A stretch of DNA of 64,000 nt from Prevotellamassilia timonensis (GCF_900106785.1 NZ_LT629844.1:503105-567104), one strand, 5' to 3'. Counted from the stretch's first letter, positions 41,701 through 50,777 are shown. The notes: generated by a model from the sequence alone, not told the origin. Numbers and translations are program-made.

Positions 41701-43176
41701 GATGGTGAGGAGAAGGGCCTTGAGGCTAAGCTGAAGCGCCTTGGTGAGTCTGCTGCGGCTTCTGCTGAGATGGTGGGCGACCTGGCCGGGAGGTTGAGCG
41801 AGATGTTTGAGGCGGCGGGTAACGATGGCATGGCTGAGGCGATGGATGCTGTGCAGGGTGTGATGACGAGTGTGAGCAACATAGGCCGTGGCTTTGCTGA
41901 GGGCGGCGTCGTTGGCGGCATAGCTGCTGCCGCGGGCGAGGCTATCGGCTGGGTGACGAAGGCTTTTCAGGCGAGTGCGCGTCATAAGGCTGCTTTGGAG
42001 AAAGTCATGGAGGAGGTGACGGCTCAGCAGCGTGAGTATAACCTGCTGCTGATGGAGCAGAACCTGGAGATGGAGAAGGCTCAGACGATATTCGGCACGG
42101 ACACTTACGGGAAGGCTGCGAACGCTGTGAGGGTGATGAAGGATGCCTACGCTGGCCTGAAGGCGGAGATTGCGGGCACGGCTGAGCAGCAGCAGAAGTT
42201 CGGATACCTTGATACTGGGAATGCCTTCTGGAACAAGATTGTGAACAAGGGCTACTCGGAGCTGAAAGATGCTTACTCGGGACTGGCTGACATTGAGATA
42301 AAGACGGGACATAAGAAGACGGGGCTGTTCGGCTGGGGCAAGGGCAAGGATACGTACAGCAGCATACTGGACGTTTATCCTGAGCTGATAGACAGTGCGG
42401 GGAACTTTAACCGCGAGCTGGCTGAGAGCATCATGAACAGCCGTGAGTTTGCGAAGAATGACAAGGAGGCCCTGCAATATATCATAGACCTATATGACCA
42501 GGCTGAGGAGGCCTGGGAGTCTGTGAAGGACTACTTTGAGGGTGTGTTCGGCGACCTTGGGCAGACGCTGACGGACGCGCTGGTGGATGCCTTCAAGAAC
42601 GGTACTGATGCGGGGAAGGCTTTTGCGGACTCGCTGACGGGTATGCTGGAGAAGCTGGCGGAGCAGATGATATACACGGTGACGATAGCCCCACTGCTGG
42701 AGAAGGCTCAGGAGGAGATGCTGGACGTGATGAAGCGCGAGGACCTGACGGACGAGGAGAAGTTTGGCAACTATGTGCGGATTCTGGACGACATGACGGA
42801 CAATGCTCTGAGCCAGCAGGGTACCTTCAACGCGCTGCTGGAGAAGTATCGTCAGATGGCGAAGGAGAAGGGGTTGGACTTGTGGCAGGGGGACAGCACG
42901 ACGCAGACGGGAAAGAGCGGTGCATACACGACGGCCTCGCAGGAGAGCATAACGAAACTGGAGGGTCTGTACACGGCGATGCTGGTGCACGAGACGAACA
43001 TAGACACGAACGTGGAGAATGTGGCGGGGAGCATGCAGACGGCTCTGGGGCACCTGAAACGTATAGATACGAACACGGGCGAGTGCAGCGAGACGCTGAA
43101 ACTGATGCGCAAGGACATGTGTGACATGAAGGACGACCTGACTACGCTACGTAGGGACGGCATTAAAACAAGGTAA
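38701..43176 (+). CDS. Tape measure protein
   Basis: 1491 aa, the largest phage gene. The N-terminal tape-measure domain has SISFETLLGSKDKATQFFGELREYAVNTPLMLNDLAGGAQTML and LLQMINAGFNPLATISEKTGKS. Two hydrophobic segments occur near 260-350 (ALIATLAVQKAASF, YVLLATVILSAAAALVIY), then long coiled coils rich in Glu/Lys. Its length sets tail length. Codon use changes near 41150: upstream codons end mostly in A or T (GAA, AAA), downstream mostly in G or C (GAG, AAG). Confidence 0.9.
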   Translation: MKAVEVELLMKGNLSQGMLDAQTKANLLDESLKRVGMTIGGVFTAQKAVEFVKTMIDVRQEVENLSISFETLLGSKDKATQFFGELREYAVNTPLMLNDLAGGAQTMLGFNIEAEKVIPTLKQIGDISMGDRDRFNSLVLAFSQMSATGKLMGQDLLQMINAGFNPLATISEKTGKSIGQLKDEMSAGAISSEMVAQAFADATAEGGKFHGMLDKQSKGLKGQISNLEGAIDNMFNAMGEKSEGILTGSVEVASELVKNYEAVGKALMSLVAVYGSYKTALIATLAVQKAASFVENIRLVAMFRKELGLATAAQQAFNITANANPYVLLATVILSAAAALVIYSKNCSAAADEAQRAADREKEQTDAINDKKEAIEKCISTITDENLAEQDKLEALEKLKKLMPSVFEKYRTEKELIGKLTEARREYNEELREERNLKGEGNLKADQQRVADLKKYLELRKEYYKTGRLTMSDSDYNLYQNLDKKYNKEVRNVRGTFQTFNSAIESLIKASEGTVWKDVQQVRTDNHNKFMAKLNSMNAETAQKTINFYKNCISSANKQGKKLVKLPGESVATSVDELQNRIKSATARMKSIHENASKDFMKDAKTAWTNAQNEVNKVIKNRNNRSLYPDEASYLAALRKARDEEKKAKANYEAAGGDTSKKTKKTTKKTKNTGLTPQEKANIKAAEQEEKGRQVEAAQRKQEASEKQTEFDLKQAEIDGLQEGFDKELETINLNYDKLIEANRLRQQEWVDELQNISDLSFEQAHPDWKKQGLKRPTVTVDDLSADQKNYLKQYTEAANAYKQNSEAKLYQNLLAKYQDYEEQRKSIREKFAKDRAHIEKAVDAEGRPIGEDVKERALAELAKQERAALKSVDEAQLTELGKENKVLVDLFADTSEKSVAEVQKIIDRTKVLMDYLRGTKDAEGTVVIKDGNGKTERRITQKDMAELGFSPAELKALEKSPEKLKALTEQYEKLKKEVLGKNPFRALADAVGELFKHGEDGEEKGLEAKLKRLGESAAASAEMVGDLAGRLSEMFEAAGNDGMAEAMDAVQGVMTSVSNIGRGFAEGGVVGGIAAAAGEAIGWVTKAFQASARHKAALEKVMEEVTAQQREYNLLLMEQNLEMEKAQTIFGTDTYGKAANAVRVMKDAYAGLKAEIAGTAEQQQKFGYLDTGNAFWNKIVNKGYSELKDAYSGLADIEIKTGHKKTGLFGWGKGKDTYSSILDVYPELIDSAGNFNRELAESIMNSREFAKNDKEALQYIIDLYDQAEEAWESVKDYFEGVFGDLGQTLTDALVDAFKNGTDAGKAFADSLTGMLEKLAEQMIYTVTIAPLLEKAQEEMLDVMKREDLTDEEKFGNYVRILDDMTDNALSQQGTFNALLEKYRQMAKEKGLDLWQGDSTTQTGKSGAYTTASQESITKLEGLYTAMLVHETNIDTNVENVAGSMQTALGHLKRIDTNTGECSETLKLMRKDMCDMKDDLTTLRRDGIKTR

Positions 43177-43195
43177 GAAAAAAGGAGGAAAGAGC

Positions 43196-43654
43196 ATGGA
43201 GATAACGAAAGGTCTGCTGTACATAAACGACAAGGATGCAGCCCAGGAATGGGGCGTGTTCCTGACGGAGAAGAAGGAGGGAGAATGGACTAACTATGAG
43301 GCTCTGCTGAAGCCGAGCACGACGAAGGAGCTGACGGTGGTGGACAACCCTGACGCTGACGGAGAGGAGCTGCCGGAAGAAATAGAGCTGCACCTTCAGG
43401 CGCGTGACGTGGAGCTGTACTTCTGCCTATGGGCTGAGTCGGCGCAGGCGTACTTCGTGAACTACGGCAGGTTCTTCACGATGCTGCGGACGGGCAAGGA
43501 CGGATGGCTGGAGGTGAGGCTGCCGGAGATAGACCGCACGTTCAGACTGCGGTATCTGGGGGCAACGGAGACGGAGCAACTGACGCCGATAGGCGAAGGC
43601 GGCGTGTGCAGCAGGATGCGGCTGAAATTCAGGGAGCCTAAGCCTCTGTACTGA
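43196..43654 (+). CDS. Distal tail protein-like
   Basis: 152 aa. Starts MEITKGLLYINDKDAAQEWG, mostly beta, with ARDVELYFCLWAESAQAYFVNYGRFF and DRTFRLRYLGATETEQL. Size and place (after the tape measure, before the tail hub) fit a Dit-like baseplate protein. Confidence 0.6.
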   Translation: MEITKGLLYINDKDAAQEWGVFLTEKKEGEWTNYEALLKPSTTKELTVVDNPDADGEELPEEIELHLQARDVELYFCLWAESAQAYFVNYGRFFTMLRTGKDGWLEVRLPEIDRTFRLRYLGATETEQLTPIGEGGVCSRMRLKFREPKPLY

Positions 43655-43715
43655 AACGGCGTTTGCAAGGTATTCAAACAACGATAAAACAACGATAAAA
43701 AGGACATCAAAGGAC

Positions 43716-46700
43716 ATGGAGCTGAAGATATATGACAAACGGAACCGGCTGAGGACAACGCTGGTGCCCGACAGTAGCAGCACTCACCACGAGGAGGTGG
43801 GCGGTGACGACTACCTGAGCGTGTCGCTGGACAGCCAGGAGTGCGTGACACTGGAGCTGAACGACTGGACGGTGTGGGAAGGGCGGAAGTTCTGGTGTGT
43901 GGAGACGTACACGCCGAAGCAGACGGGGCGCAGGAAATGGACGTACTCGGTGAAACTGTACGGTGCGGCGAGCCTTATCAAACAGGCGCTGATGCTGAAC
44001 ACGGAGGACTCGCCTGTATTCAGCTACACGGCGACGGCGCGTGAGCATGTGGCCCTGGTGGTGAAGAACCTGAACCGCTGGATGGGCGGCATAACGGACT
44101 GGAAGGTGGGCAAGGTGGAGGCTACGGGCAACATCGTGGTGGACTACTCGGAGGGTCTGTACGGGAACGACGCTCTGAAGAAGATAGCCGACGAGGCCGG
44201 GACGGAATGGTGGATAGAGGGCATGACGGTGAACGTGTGCCGCTGCGAGAGGGGCGACGAGGAGACGCTGGGCTACGGCAACGGTCTGTTGAGCATAGAG
44301 CGTGACTCGGCTGACAACGTGAAGTTCTTCACCCGACTGTTCCCGATAGGCAGCAGCCGCAACATAGACGCTGAGAAATACGGCAGCAGCCGACTGCTGC
44401 TGCCGAGCCGTGCGACGTATGTGGAACGGAACACGGAGCTGGGCATTGTGGAGCACTTCGAGCAGACGGCGTTCCAGGAGATATACCCGCGGCGCACGGG
44501 CAAGGTGAGCTCGGTGAGGAAGGAGACGAAAAAGGGCGATGACGGCAAGCCTTTCGACATATACTACTTCACGGACGGCGAGATGAACTTCGATCCGAAC
44601 GAATATGAGATAGGAGGTCTGGTGAAGCGCGTGACGTTCCAGACGGGGCAGTTGGCCGGTCTGGGCAACGACGAGGACGGGGAGCACTACTTTGAGGTGA
44701 ACTATAACAGTGCGACGCGGGAGTTTGAGCTGATAACGATATGGCCATACGATGACGACACGCAGGTGCCGGGCGGAGTGCTGGAGCCGAAAGCGGAGGA
44801 CACCTATATACTGTGGAACGTGAGGATGCCGGACGAGTATTACCCGATAGCGGAGGAGGAGTATGCGACGGCGGTGGAAAAATACATGGACGAGCACTGC
44901 CTGGACAAAAGCGTGTACAAATGCTCGACTGACTATGTGGCGCTGAAGAAGCGCGGCGTTGTGCCGTGCATGGGGCAAAGGGTGCGGCTGGAGAGTGACC
45001 GCTTTTTTGCGAGCGGCTACCGTGAGAGCCGCATAACGGTGGTGGACCAGAAGCTGGCGCGCCCGACGGAGGCTGACATCGAGATAAGCGACGTGCTGTC
45101 GCAAACGACGCAGAGCCGCATGGCGGACGAGATAGAGAACGTGCGGAGCGAGGTGAAGGCGAACACTGTGGAGCTACCTGACGTGATACGCTCTTGGGAC
45201 ACGACTCTACCTACGGACAACAATCTGTTTTCGGCAAGAAGGAGCGAGCAGGAATTTCTGAGCAGGAAACGCAATGACCGCACGAAGGGGCGGATAACCT
45301 TTGAGCAGGGCGTGGTGTTCGGCGAGGAGGAGAACGGCTTTGTTGACGGCAAGGGCAACGCGGAGCTGCTGACGGCTGTGGTGAAGGAGCTGCTCAGCAG
45401 CGGGGACTATACCGGCGGGGGCTTGACGGACAGGGGCTGGAAACTGGGTATGGATGAGGACCGATTGTCGCACCTGATTGTGGACAAACTGACGGTGCGT
45501 CAGGTGATGAACGTGTTTGAGCTGCTGATAAACAAGGTGCGGAGCGTGGGCGGCCAGATATGCGTGAGCGCTGCGAACGGGAAGATAAAGGCTGTGGAGG
45601 AACAGGGCGACTACTACCTCATCAGCTTCGAGCAGGAGAACATGTTCGTGCGACATGACCTGGTGCGCTGCCAGACGTTCACGGGTACAGACCTGCGGAG
45701 CTACTGGGTGGAAGTGGCCGATGTTACGGAGGCCGGTATCGTGGTGGCGAAGGAGGAGTTTGAGGGCGTGGAACCGAAGGAGGGCGATGAGTGCGTGCTG
45801 ATGGGCAACACGGCAAACACGGACCGCCAAAATATGGTGCTCATATCGGCCACCGAGGACGGCCAGCCGAGAGTGGATGTGATGGACGGCGTGAGTGGCA
45901 AGACCTTTGACAATGCTTTGCGTGCAAGGTTCGGTAACCTGGACGGCATCATGGACGACAAGTTTCCGGCAGATCGCCAGCCAAAGGGAAACGGACTATA
46001 TGCGGACAATGCCTTTATGAAGGGAACTTTCGTGCTGGAGACTGGAGAAGACGTGAAGACTCGGTTTGAGATAACGGAGGGTAAGGTACAGAGTGCCATT
46101 GACAGTGTGAGGAACGATATCGTGAGTGATAAGAGCTACCTTAATAACCCGACGTTTGCATCGGGGCTGGCGAAGTGGGACTCGGTGGATGAGACGGTGT
46201 TCTTTCTCGTTGGCAACAAATGGGTGTGGGCCAACGGTGGGGCACTGAGCAAGAAGGGTGACGGGGCAAGCGTGGTGACTGACATGGGGCGCAAGGTGGT
46301 GCGGATACGCAACAAGTATATCCGCCAGAAGCATGAGAATCTGCGCTTTGTGCCGACCTTTCCGACAAACAGCGCCGGAAAGAAGGAAGCCTTGCCAGTG
46401 TATCTGAGTTTCTTTTATCGCTGTGCAAAGGCAGGCACGCTGAAGATAGGTTTTGAGAATGTTGACAAGACGGGGTTTGCGGACTTCAACAGTATGGAGG
46501 TAAGCGAGGAAATCGCTGCTACCGACGGCTATGTGCAATACACCTGCAGCGGACTGTGGAACGGCACGGGCGACTTCAAGCTGGCGTTTGGCGGAGACAT
46601 CTATCTGTATATGCTTGTGCTGAGCACAGACAAGATTGAGGCGCTGACGTACAAGTACAAAACGCTGTTTGAGCAGTCGGAGCGACTGGTGAAAATATCG

Positions 46701-47786
46701 GCAGCCGTGTATGACAAGGATGAGCGGGCATTGGAAGAGACGGGACTGATGGTTCAACCCGAAGGTACGGGAATCTATATTAAGGATGCAAACGGCAAAC
46801 TGGCTCTGATAGGAGTGGGCGTAGAGGAAACGGATGCAGGGGGCAATAAGAAAACCGTCATCAAGCTGACGGCTGACAATATCAAGCTGGAGGGACTGGT
46901 GACGGCCAACGGTAACTTTAAGATACTGGGGGACGGTAGCATGGAGGCTGTGAACGGAAAGTTCAGTGGCGAAATAAATGCAGCGAAGGGTAATATAGGA
47001 AAATTCGTAATCGATAATGGTAACATCATCACCAATGGAAAAGGTTCTTTGCAGATAGGTACAGATGACTTCAAGAATGTATTTTCCACAAACAGCGAAG
47101 AGCGTAAGCTGAAAGTACAAGCAGGTATAGGCGGATCGATAGTCGGGGAATATGCATTCAATTATAGGCAGAACAATCATTTTACCTTGAAGAATGAAAC
47201 GAATAAGAAATATGACTGGCTGAATATTGCCGTAGCCAATGTGATGGATATGGATTATTTCAGTAGCACCAGTTCCACTATGAAAACTACCAATAGTTAC
47301 GGCTTCCAGTTTGCTATGCTCGGCAGTGGACATGTGTGTCAAGACGGAATAGTGGAAGGTATGTGTCTTGATGTTGTCGATGATTTTAATGAAAATAATC
47401 AGGTACAATTAATTCAGCCGCCTTTATGGGGCAATAGGATATGTGTAAAGAGCAATTATGATGGATGCGCGATTATCCTGCCAGACAAGTATTCACTACT
47501 ATCGTGCATTGGGTGTGGTATCATCAGGAAAGAAGAGCAGAGAAAGTTTTCGTTCCGTTTTGATGTGGTCAATTTCGGAAGCAAGCCAATTTATGTTGGC
47601 GGATATAGCACTGTGGTGTTTGACAACAATAAACAGCCTTTGAAAAATGATAGCTTTCCGCATATTTACCAGGGGGGAGCAGAAAAGACTGGAATACATG
47701 ATGTAGGAATAGGAATCAATAGAAATCTTAGTTTCCTTTTAGTATATGATGGTAAAGACTATAAGGCCATTGTAATGAATTCTTAA
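43716..47786 (+). CDS. Tail hub / tail-associated protein
   Basis: 1356 aa. The first 400 residues (MELKIYDKRNRLRTTLVPDSS; WVWEGRKFWCVETYTPKQTG-like region; RKWTYSVKLYGAASLIKQAL) resemble gp27/Tal-type hub domains. The middle (about 490-800) is a mixed beta region. A segment after STNPTFASGLAKWDS-like residues (about 810-960) looks like a carbohydrate-binding jelly roll. The C-terminus, from about 1070 on, switches to AT-rich codons and a different composition, so it was probably exchanged. It forms the tail tip and may carry receptor-binding parts. Confidence 0.7.
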   Translation: MELKIYDKRNRLRTTLVPDSSSTHHEEVGGDDYLSVSLDSQECVTLELNDWTVWEGRKFWCVETYTPKQTGRRKWTYSVKLYGAASLIKQALMLNTEDSPVFSYTATAREHVALVVKNLNRWMGGITDWKVGKVEATGNIVVDYSEGLYGNDALKKIADEAGTEWWIEGMTVNVCRCERGDEETLGYGNGLLSIERDSADNVKFFTRLFPIGSSRNIDAEKYGSSRLLLPSRATYVERNTELGIVEHFEQTAFQEIYPRRTGKVSSVRKETKKGDDGKPFDIYYFTDGEMNFDPNEYEIGGLVKRVTFQTGQLAGLGNDEDGEHYFEVNYNSATREFELITIWPYDDDTQVPGGVLEPKAEDTYILWNVRMPDEYYPIAEEEYATAVEKYMDEHCLDKSVYKCSTDYVALKKRGVVPCMGQRVRLESDRFFASGYRESRITVVDQKLARPTEADIEISDVLSQTTQSRMADEIENVRSEVKANTVELPDVIRSWDTTLPTDNNLFSARRSEQEFLSRKRNDRTKGRITFEQGVVFGEEENGFVDGKGNAELLTAVVKELLSSGDYTGGGLTDRGWKLGMDEDRLSHLIVDKLTVRQVMNVFELLINKVRSVGGQICVSAANGKIKAVEEQGDYYLISFEQENMFVRHDLVRCQTFTGTDLRSYWVEVADVTEAGIVVAKEEFEGVEPKEGDECVLMGNTANTDRQNMVLISATEDGQPRVDVMDGVSGKTFDNALRARFGNLDGIMDDKFPADRQPKGNGLYADNAFMKGTFVLETGEDVKTRFEITEGKVQSAIDSVRNDIVSDKSYLNNPTFASGLAKWDSVDETVFFLVGNKWVWANGGALSKKGDGASVVTDMGRKVVRIRNKYIRQKHENLRFVPTFPTNSAGKKEALPVYLSFFYRCAKAGTLKIGFENVDKTGFADFNSMEVSEEIAATDGYVQYTCSGLWNGTGDFKLAFGGDIYLYMLVLSTDKIEALTYKYKTLFEQSERLVKISAAVYDKDERALEETGLMVQPEGTGIYIKDANGKLALIGVGVEETDAGGNKKTVIKLTADNIKLEGLVTANGNFKILGDGSMEAVNGKFSGEINAAKGNIGKFVIDNGNIITNGKGSLQIGTDDFKNVFSTNSEERKLKVQAGIGGSIVGEYAFNYRQNNHFTLKNETNKKYDWLNIAVANVMDMDYFSSTSSTMKTTNSYGFQFAMLGSGHVCQDGIVEGMCLDVVDDFNENNQVQLIQPPLWGNRICVKSNYDGCAIILPDKYSLLSCIGCGIIRKEEQRKFSFRFDVVNFGSKPIYVGGYSTVVFDNNKQPLKNDSFPHIYQGGAEKTGIHDVGIGINRNLSFLLVYDGKDYKAIVMNS

Positions 47787-47804
47787 ATAATAAGGAGAAT
47801 AATT

Positions 47805-49937
47805 ATGACAGCAGAAGAAAAGAAAGAAATCAAGCGAGCCGTGCTTGATGAAATCAAGACCGAGAGCAACGATATTACGGAGATTGAGACCGTCTCCACT
47901 CTCGATGGTCTTACGGGTTTGCCTGCCATGCAGGGTAAAAAGCTCGTAACAGCTCCTTTGTCGCTTCTCTCAAAGCCTGCAACTGACGCAGCAGTTACGG
48001 CAAATTCAGCAGCAGTTACGGCAAATTCAGCAGCGGACACGGCAAACAAAGCAGCAAGCAAAGCCAATACGGCAGCTTCGATGATATCGCCCTATGCCGA
48101 TTGTATCAACTTGGCAATGAATGGTTCTTCAGCTCGCTTTGATGGTTTTGTCGAAGGAGTTATAATAGAGTACTTATCCGTAATGTCGATTGATGGCGTA
48201 TATTATGACATCAAGAACAAGCGTTTTTGCGCTAAGAAAGACGGTCACTACTATAATAATTGGGCTATAGGCGATAACACGCACGCTGCATCAATGTACC
48301 TTGATGATGGTCGTAAAATTCCACGTAAGGATAAAATATATGTATGTGGAACTAATCTCTATGTGTGGAGTGACGAAGAGGGTAATTTGGTTGTATATGG
48401 TGCCACAGCCCAAAATGGAGTTCAAGGCACAAGTAAGAATTATGTGTACTCATCGCCATCAGATAAGACTCGCACGGTATTGAGTGGCAAACTGTGGATA
48501 TATCAGCACGGCGACTATAACCAGTTTCTCCGCTTCAAGCACTGGGGCGCTGCCAACGACACGGCCGAGACCGACTACAGTCAGGTGCAGCTGCCAAACG
48601 CATGGACGGGGGGCACAGGGCTGCTCCGCTATGACATATACCGCAGGCTTGACGGATTCAAACTGCGCGAGCAGAACTCTACCGCCACAGAGGTTAAGAT
48701 TGTAACCCCGATTTTTACCACAGGCGGCACGAGAGAGCTAATTATATCACAAGCAACAACTGCTAAGGCAGGTGTGATGACGGCAGCTGACAAGACGAAG
48801 TTAGATGGATTAAGTGATATTTCTGCCGAGGGCGCACGCACTGCAAGAGCCTTGTACGCGGCCGCAGGAGACACAAAACTATTTGGTCCAAATAATATCT
48901 TCGATACAAATAACCTCACGTTAGGTGGCGCTGTTAATAAAGGTCTATATGACAGTTCGATTCCAACAGAGTACACAAAAGGGAGACCTTTTGAAGTGTT
49001 TTGCACGCAAGGCATAAAGTCTGGTGCAGACAGTAAGAAGTATATGATATGGTTCGGATTGCGCAAAAGTATGACCAACATAGAACGATATAGTTGTCAG
49101 CAAGTTATAGGGCAAACCGAGGAAGAGTTTTACGCGTATGGAACTCCTGTAGCATTTCGTCTGAACGATGGGAAAGTATATACCCCTTATAAAGGCAGTG
49201 GTGGGTTGGATATAGGTACATCTACACAATATATAGTGTCGCGAGAATGTGTTATTCCTTCGTATAGTGATTTGCACGATGCTGCAACAAGTGAAAAAGA
49301 TGGGTTGATGTCTGCCTCCGATAAGGCACAGCTCGATGTGATTGCTGCTTCAATAGATTCCTTTGGCAATAGTATTACAGAACAGGCTAAGCGTATATAT
49401 GACTTGGAGCAGTGTAAGCCTTTGGCTACGAAGAGTAGAAATGGCTTCATGAGTTCTGAAGACAAGACTCAACTACAGGGTGCGTTTGCTGATTTCAATG
49501 CCCGACGACAGGCACATGGCGTGGAAGGCTATATTGGCAAGTGTAATGTAATTAGTGTTCCAGGAACTGTTGGAAACACACAAATTGCTGCTGATCTTTA
49601 TCGGAATGCTGAGGAACGTGATTACACCCCAGGTGCTTCTTTTGACGTGTATGTTTCGGCTGGGTATGATGAAAATAATCCAAACAAACAATGCGTTTGG
49701 TTTGGCTTATATATCGAACCGACCTTATTTGTGCGATATCGTCTTGATTATTGGCTGCATGGTACTGCCGATACACTTGTCGGCAAGTACTTATGCGACA
49801 CAAGCGATAAATACTATGAGGTTCGTGAGGGTGCTGTTGGTGAATATATATATGAAGCCTCAGATGATACTCCTTGCATTATGACCATTGCCGATAGGCG
49901 CCTTCTTAATAAAATCAAACAGAAGTTGGGTTTATAA
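47805..49937 (+). CDS. Tail fibre / receptor-binding protein
   Basis: 710 aa. A short N-domain is followed by a heptad stalk (AAVTANSAAVTANSAADTANKAAS) encoded by a 21-bp tandem repeat at about 47987-48035. Three copies of the fibre motif GxMSAxDKxxLDGL occur near 325, 500 and 545. Two C-terminal modules look duplicated: YTKGRPFEVFCTQGI...YMIWFGL and YTPGASFDVYVSAGY...CVWFGL. It is probably a trimer that binds the host surface. AT-rich codons set it apart from the central tail genes. Confidence 0.8.
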   Translation: MTAEEKKEIKRAVLDEIKTESNDITEIETVSTLDGLTGLPAMQGKKLVTAPLSLLSKPATDAAVTANSAAVTANSAADTANKAASKANTAASMISPYADCINLAMNGSSARFDGFVEGVIIEYLSVMSIDGVYYDIKNKRFCAKKDGHYYNNWAIGDNTHAASMYLDDGRKIPRKDKIYVCGTNLYVWSDEEGNLVVYGATAQNGVQGTSKNYVYSSPSDKTRTVLSGKLWIYQHGDYNQFLRFKHWGAANDTAETDYSQVQLPNAWTGGTGLLRYDIYRRLDGFKLREQNSTATEVKIVTPIFTTGGTRELIISQATTAKAGVMTAADKTKLDGLSDISAEGARTARALYAAAGDTKLFGPNNIFDTNNLTLGGAVNKGLYDSSIPTEYTKGRPFEVFCTQGIKSGADSKKYMIWFGLRKSMTNIERYSCQQVIGQTEEEFYAYGTPVAFRLNDGKVYTPYKGSGGLDIGTSTQYIVSRECVIPSYSDLHDAATSEKDGLMSASDKAQLDVIAASIDSFGNSITEQAKRIYDLEQCKPLATKSRNGFMSSEDKTQLQGAFADFNARRQAHGVEGYIGKCNVISVPGTVGNTQIAADLYRNAEERDYTPGASFDVYVSAGYDENNPNKQCVWFGLYIEPTLFVRYRLDYWLHGTADTLVGKYLCDTSDKYYEVREGAVGEYIYEASDDTPCIMTIADRRLLNKIKQKLGL

Positions 49938-49938
49938 T

Positions 49939-50241
49939 TTTGTAATTTGTGATAATTGTGAGGACGCAGGACTTGGCAGCGTGTATATTCTGCCTGAGGG
50001 CATCAGTTTCGGGCTGCGCAGCTCGCAAGGGGCGGGGAATCTGTTATTGTCTGTTTTCTTAGACCATTATCTGAAAGACAAGTGCGGCGTACGTTATTTT
50101 TACAGATATTGTGATGACGGCGTGGTACTCGGTAAAACGAAAGCGGAACTATGGATGATTCGTGACATCATACATGAACAGCTGCAGGAAAATGGCTGGA
50201 AGAATAAAGATGCAATAGATTTGAGCAAGTACAACGCTTAA
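49939..50241 (+). pseudogene. Reverse-transcriptase remnant (catalytic YCDD region)
   Basis: About 100 codons open to TAA at 50241, in a frame with no proper start: the only ATG (49888) lies inside the fibre gene. The segment ILPEGISFGLRSSQGAGNLL resembles RT motif 4, and FLDHYLKDKCGVRYFYRYCDDGVVLGKTKAEL contains the YxDD catalytic motif with the usual neighbours. The N-terminal RT motifs and the thumb are missing. Bacteroidetes phages carry RTs next to tail fibres, including diversity-generating elements. This looks like what is left of one after fibre exchange. Confidence 0.65.
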
Positions 50242-50244
50242 AAA

Positions 50245-50390
50245 ATCCTTTCGGGGGAGGATGTAAAAAAGCCCCCGGCCTGTTAATATAGACGCCAATC
50301 ATTTATTAACACAACACCACGAGAGTGCACAACCGGGGGCTGATGTCTCCTGCTGCACTCTCGTGTTTTTTGTGTTATAAATGATTGGCG
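50245..50390. ncRNA. Long-stem pseudoknotted RNA element
   Basis: A 5' hairpin (ATCCT/AGGAT, 50245-50262, loop TTCGGGGG) is followed by GCCCCCGG at 50271-50278. Next is a long stem: 50293-50306 with 50377-50390 (14 bp), 50308-50314 with 50370-50376 (7 bp), 50318-50329 with 50354-50365 (12 bp). Its 24-nt loop contains CCGGGGGC (50333-50340), exactly complementary to 50271-50278. The GCCCCC strand can therefore pair with the upstream loop or the downstream loop. On the minus strand CCGGGGGC is followed by six T, so a leftward terminator is an alternative reading. Confidence 0.65.
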
Positions 50391-50417
50391 ATACAAAGGT
50401 ATATAAATTAGTTGAAA

Positions 50418-50666
50418 ATGAAGGTATTTGAGATTTTGAATTTTAACCGCGAGCCGTTAAAAAGGCTACAACAGGCAGGGATACGCATCGAAGATGTGGA
50501 ATATATAGACTTGTACAACGACTATCGCGTGATGCTCGGTGGTGGCGAAAAGGTCTCATACATTGTGGCGACACTTGCAGATCGCTATCATGTGAGCGAG
50601 CGCAAGGTGTACACGCTCATCAAGCGATATGGTCGAGAGTGTAGCACTCAGGTGCTCGAGGGATAA
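50418..50666 (+). CDS. Mor-like HTH regulator
   Basis: 82 aa. Starts MKVFEILNFNREPLKRLQQAG. The C-terminal half (YRVMLGGGEKVSYIVATLADRYHVSERKVYTLIKRY) has the strand-helix-turn-helix layout of the Mor/C activator family of Mu-like phages. It may switch on late promoters that lack a -33 box. The start at 50418 (ATG) is preferred to the TTG six bases earlier. Confidence 0.65.
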   Translation: MKVFEILNFNREPLKRLQQAGIRIEDVEYIDLYNDYRVMLGGGEKVSYIVATLADRYHVSERKVYTLIKRYGRECSTQVLEG

Positions 50667-50748
50667 AGCATAAGGATTTTGAAAACGTGCTGTAAAAGGC
50701 TTGCAGTGTGATTTGCTCGTGGTGTTACTTTTTGATGCGGAAGCGTGG

Positions 50749-50756
50749 TAACTTTG
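50749..50756 (+). promoter_or_regulatory. -7 box before the DNA-modification genes
   Basis: TAACTTTG, 22 nt before the ATG at 50778, without a -33 box at the right distance, like the late promoter at 33825. It suggests that the two right-end genes are activated late or by the adjacent Mor-like protein. Confidence 0.45.
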
Positions 50757-50777
50757 CCGTATCGAAAGTAAAATACG

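Noticed and set aside
43707..45104. 465-aa minus-strand frame opposite the tail hub gene
   Set aside because: Its composition (His/Arg/Leu/Val repeats) reflects the complement of G/C-ending codons, and no phage gene is read leftward here.
47805..50241. An active diversity-generating retroelement
   Set aside because: The RT is a fragment, and no template/variable repeat pair with adenine-specific differences was seen near the fibre 3' end.
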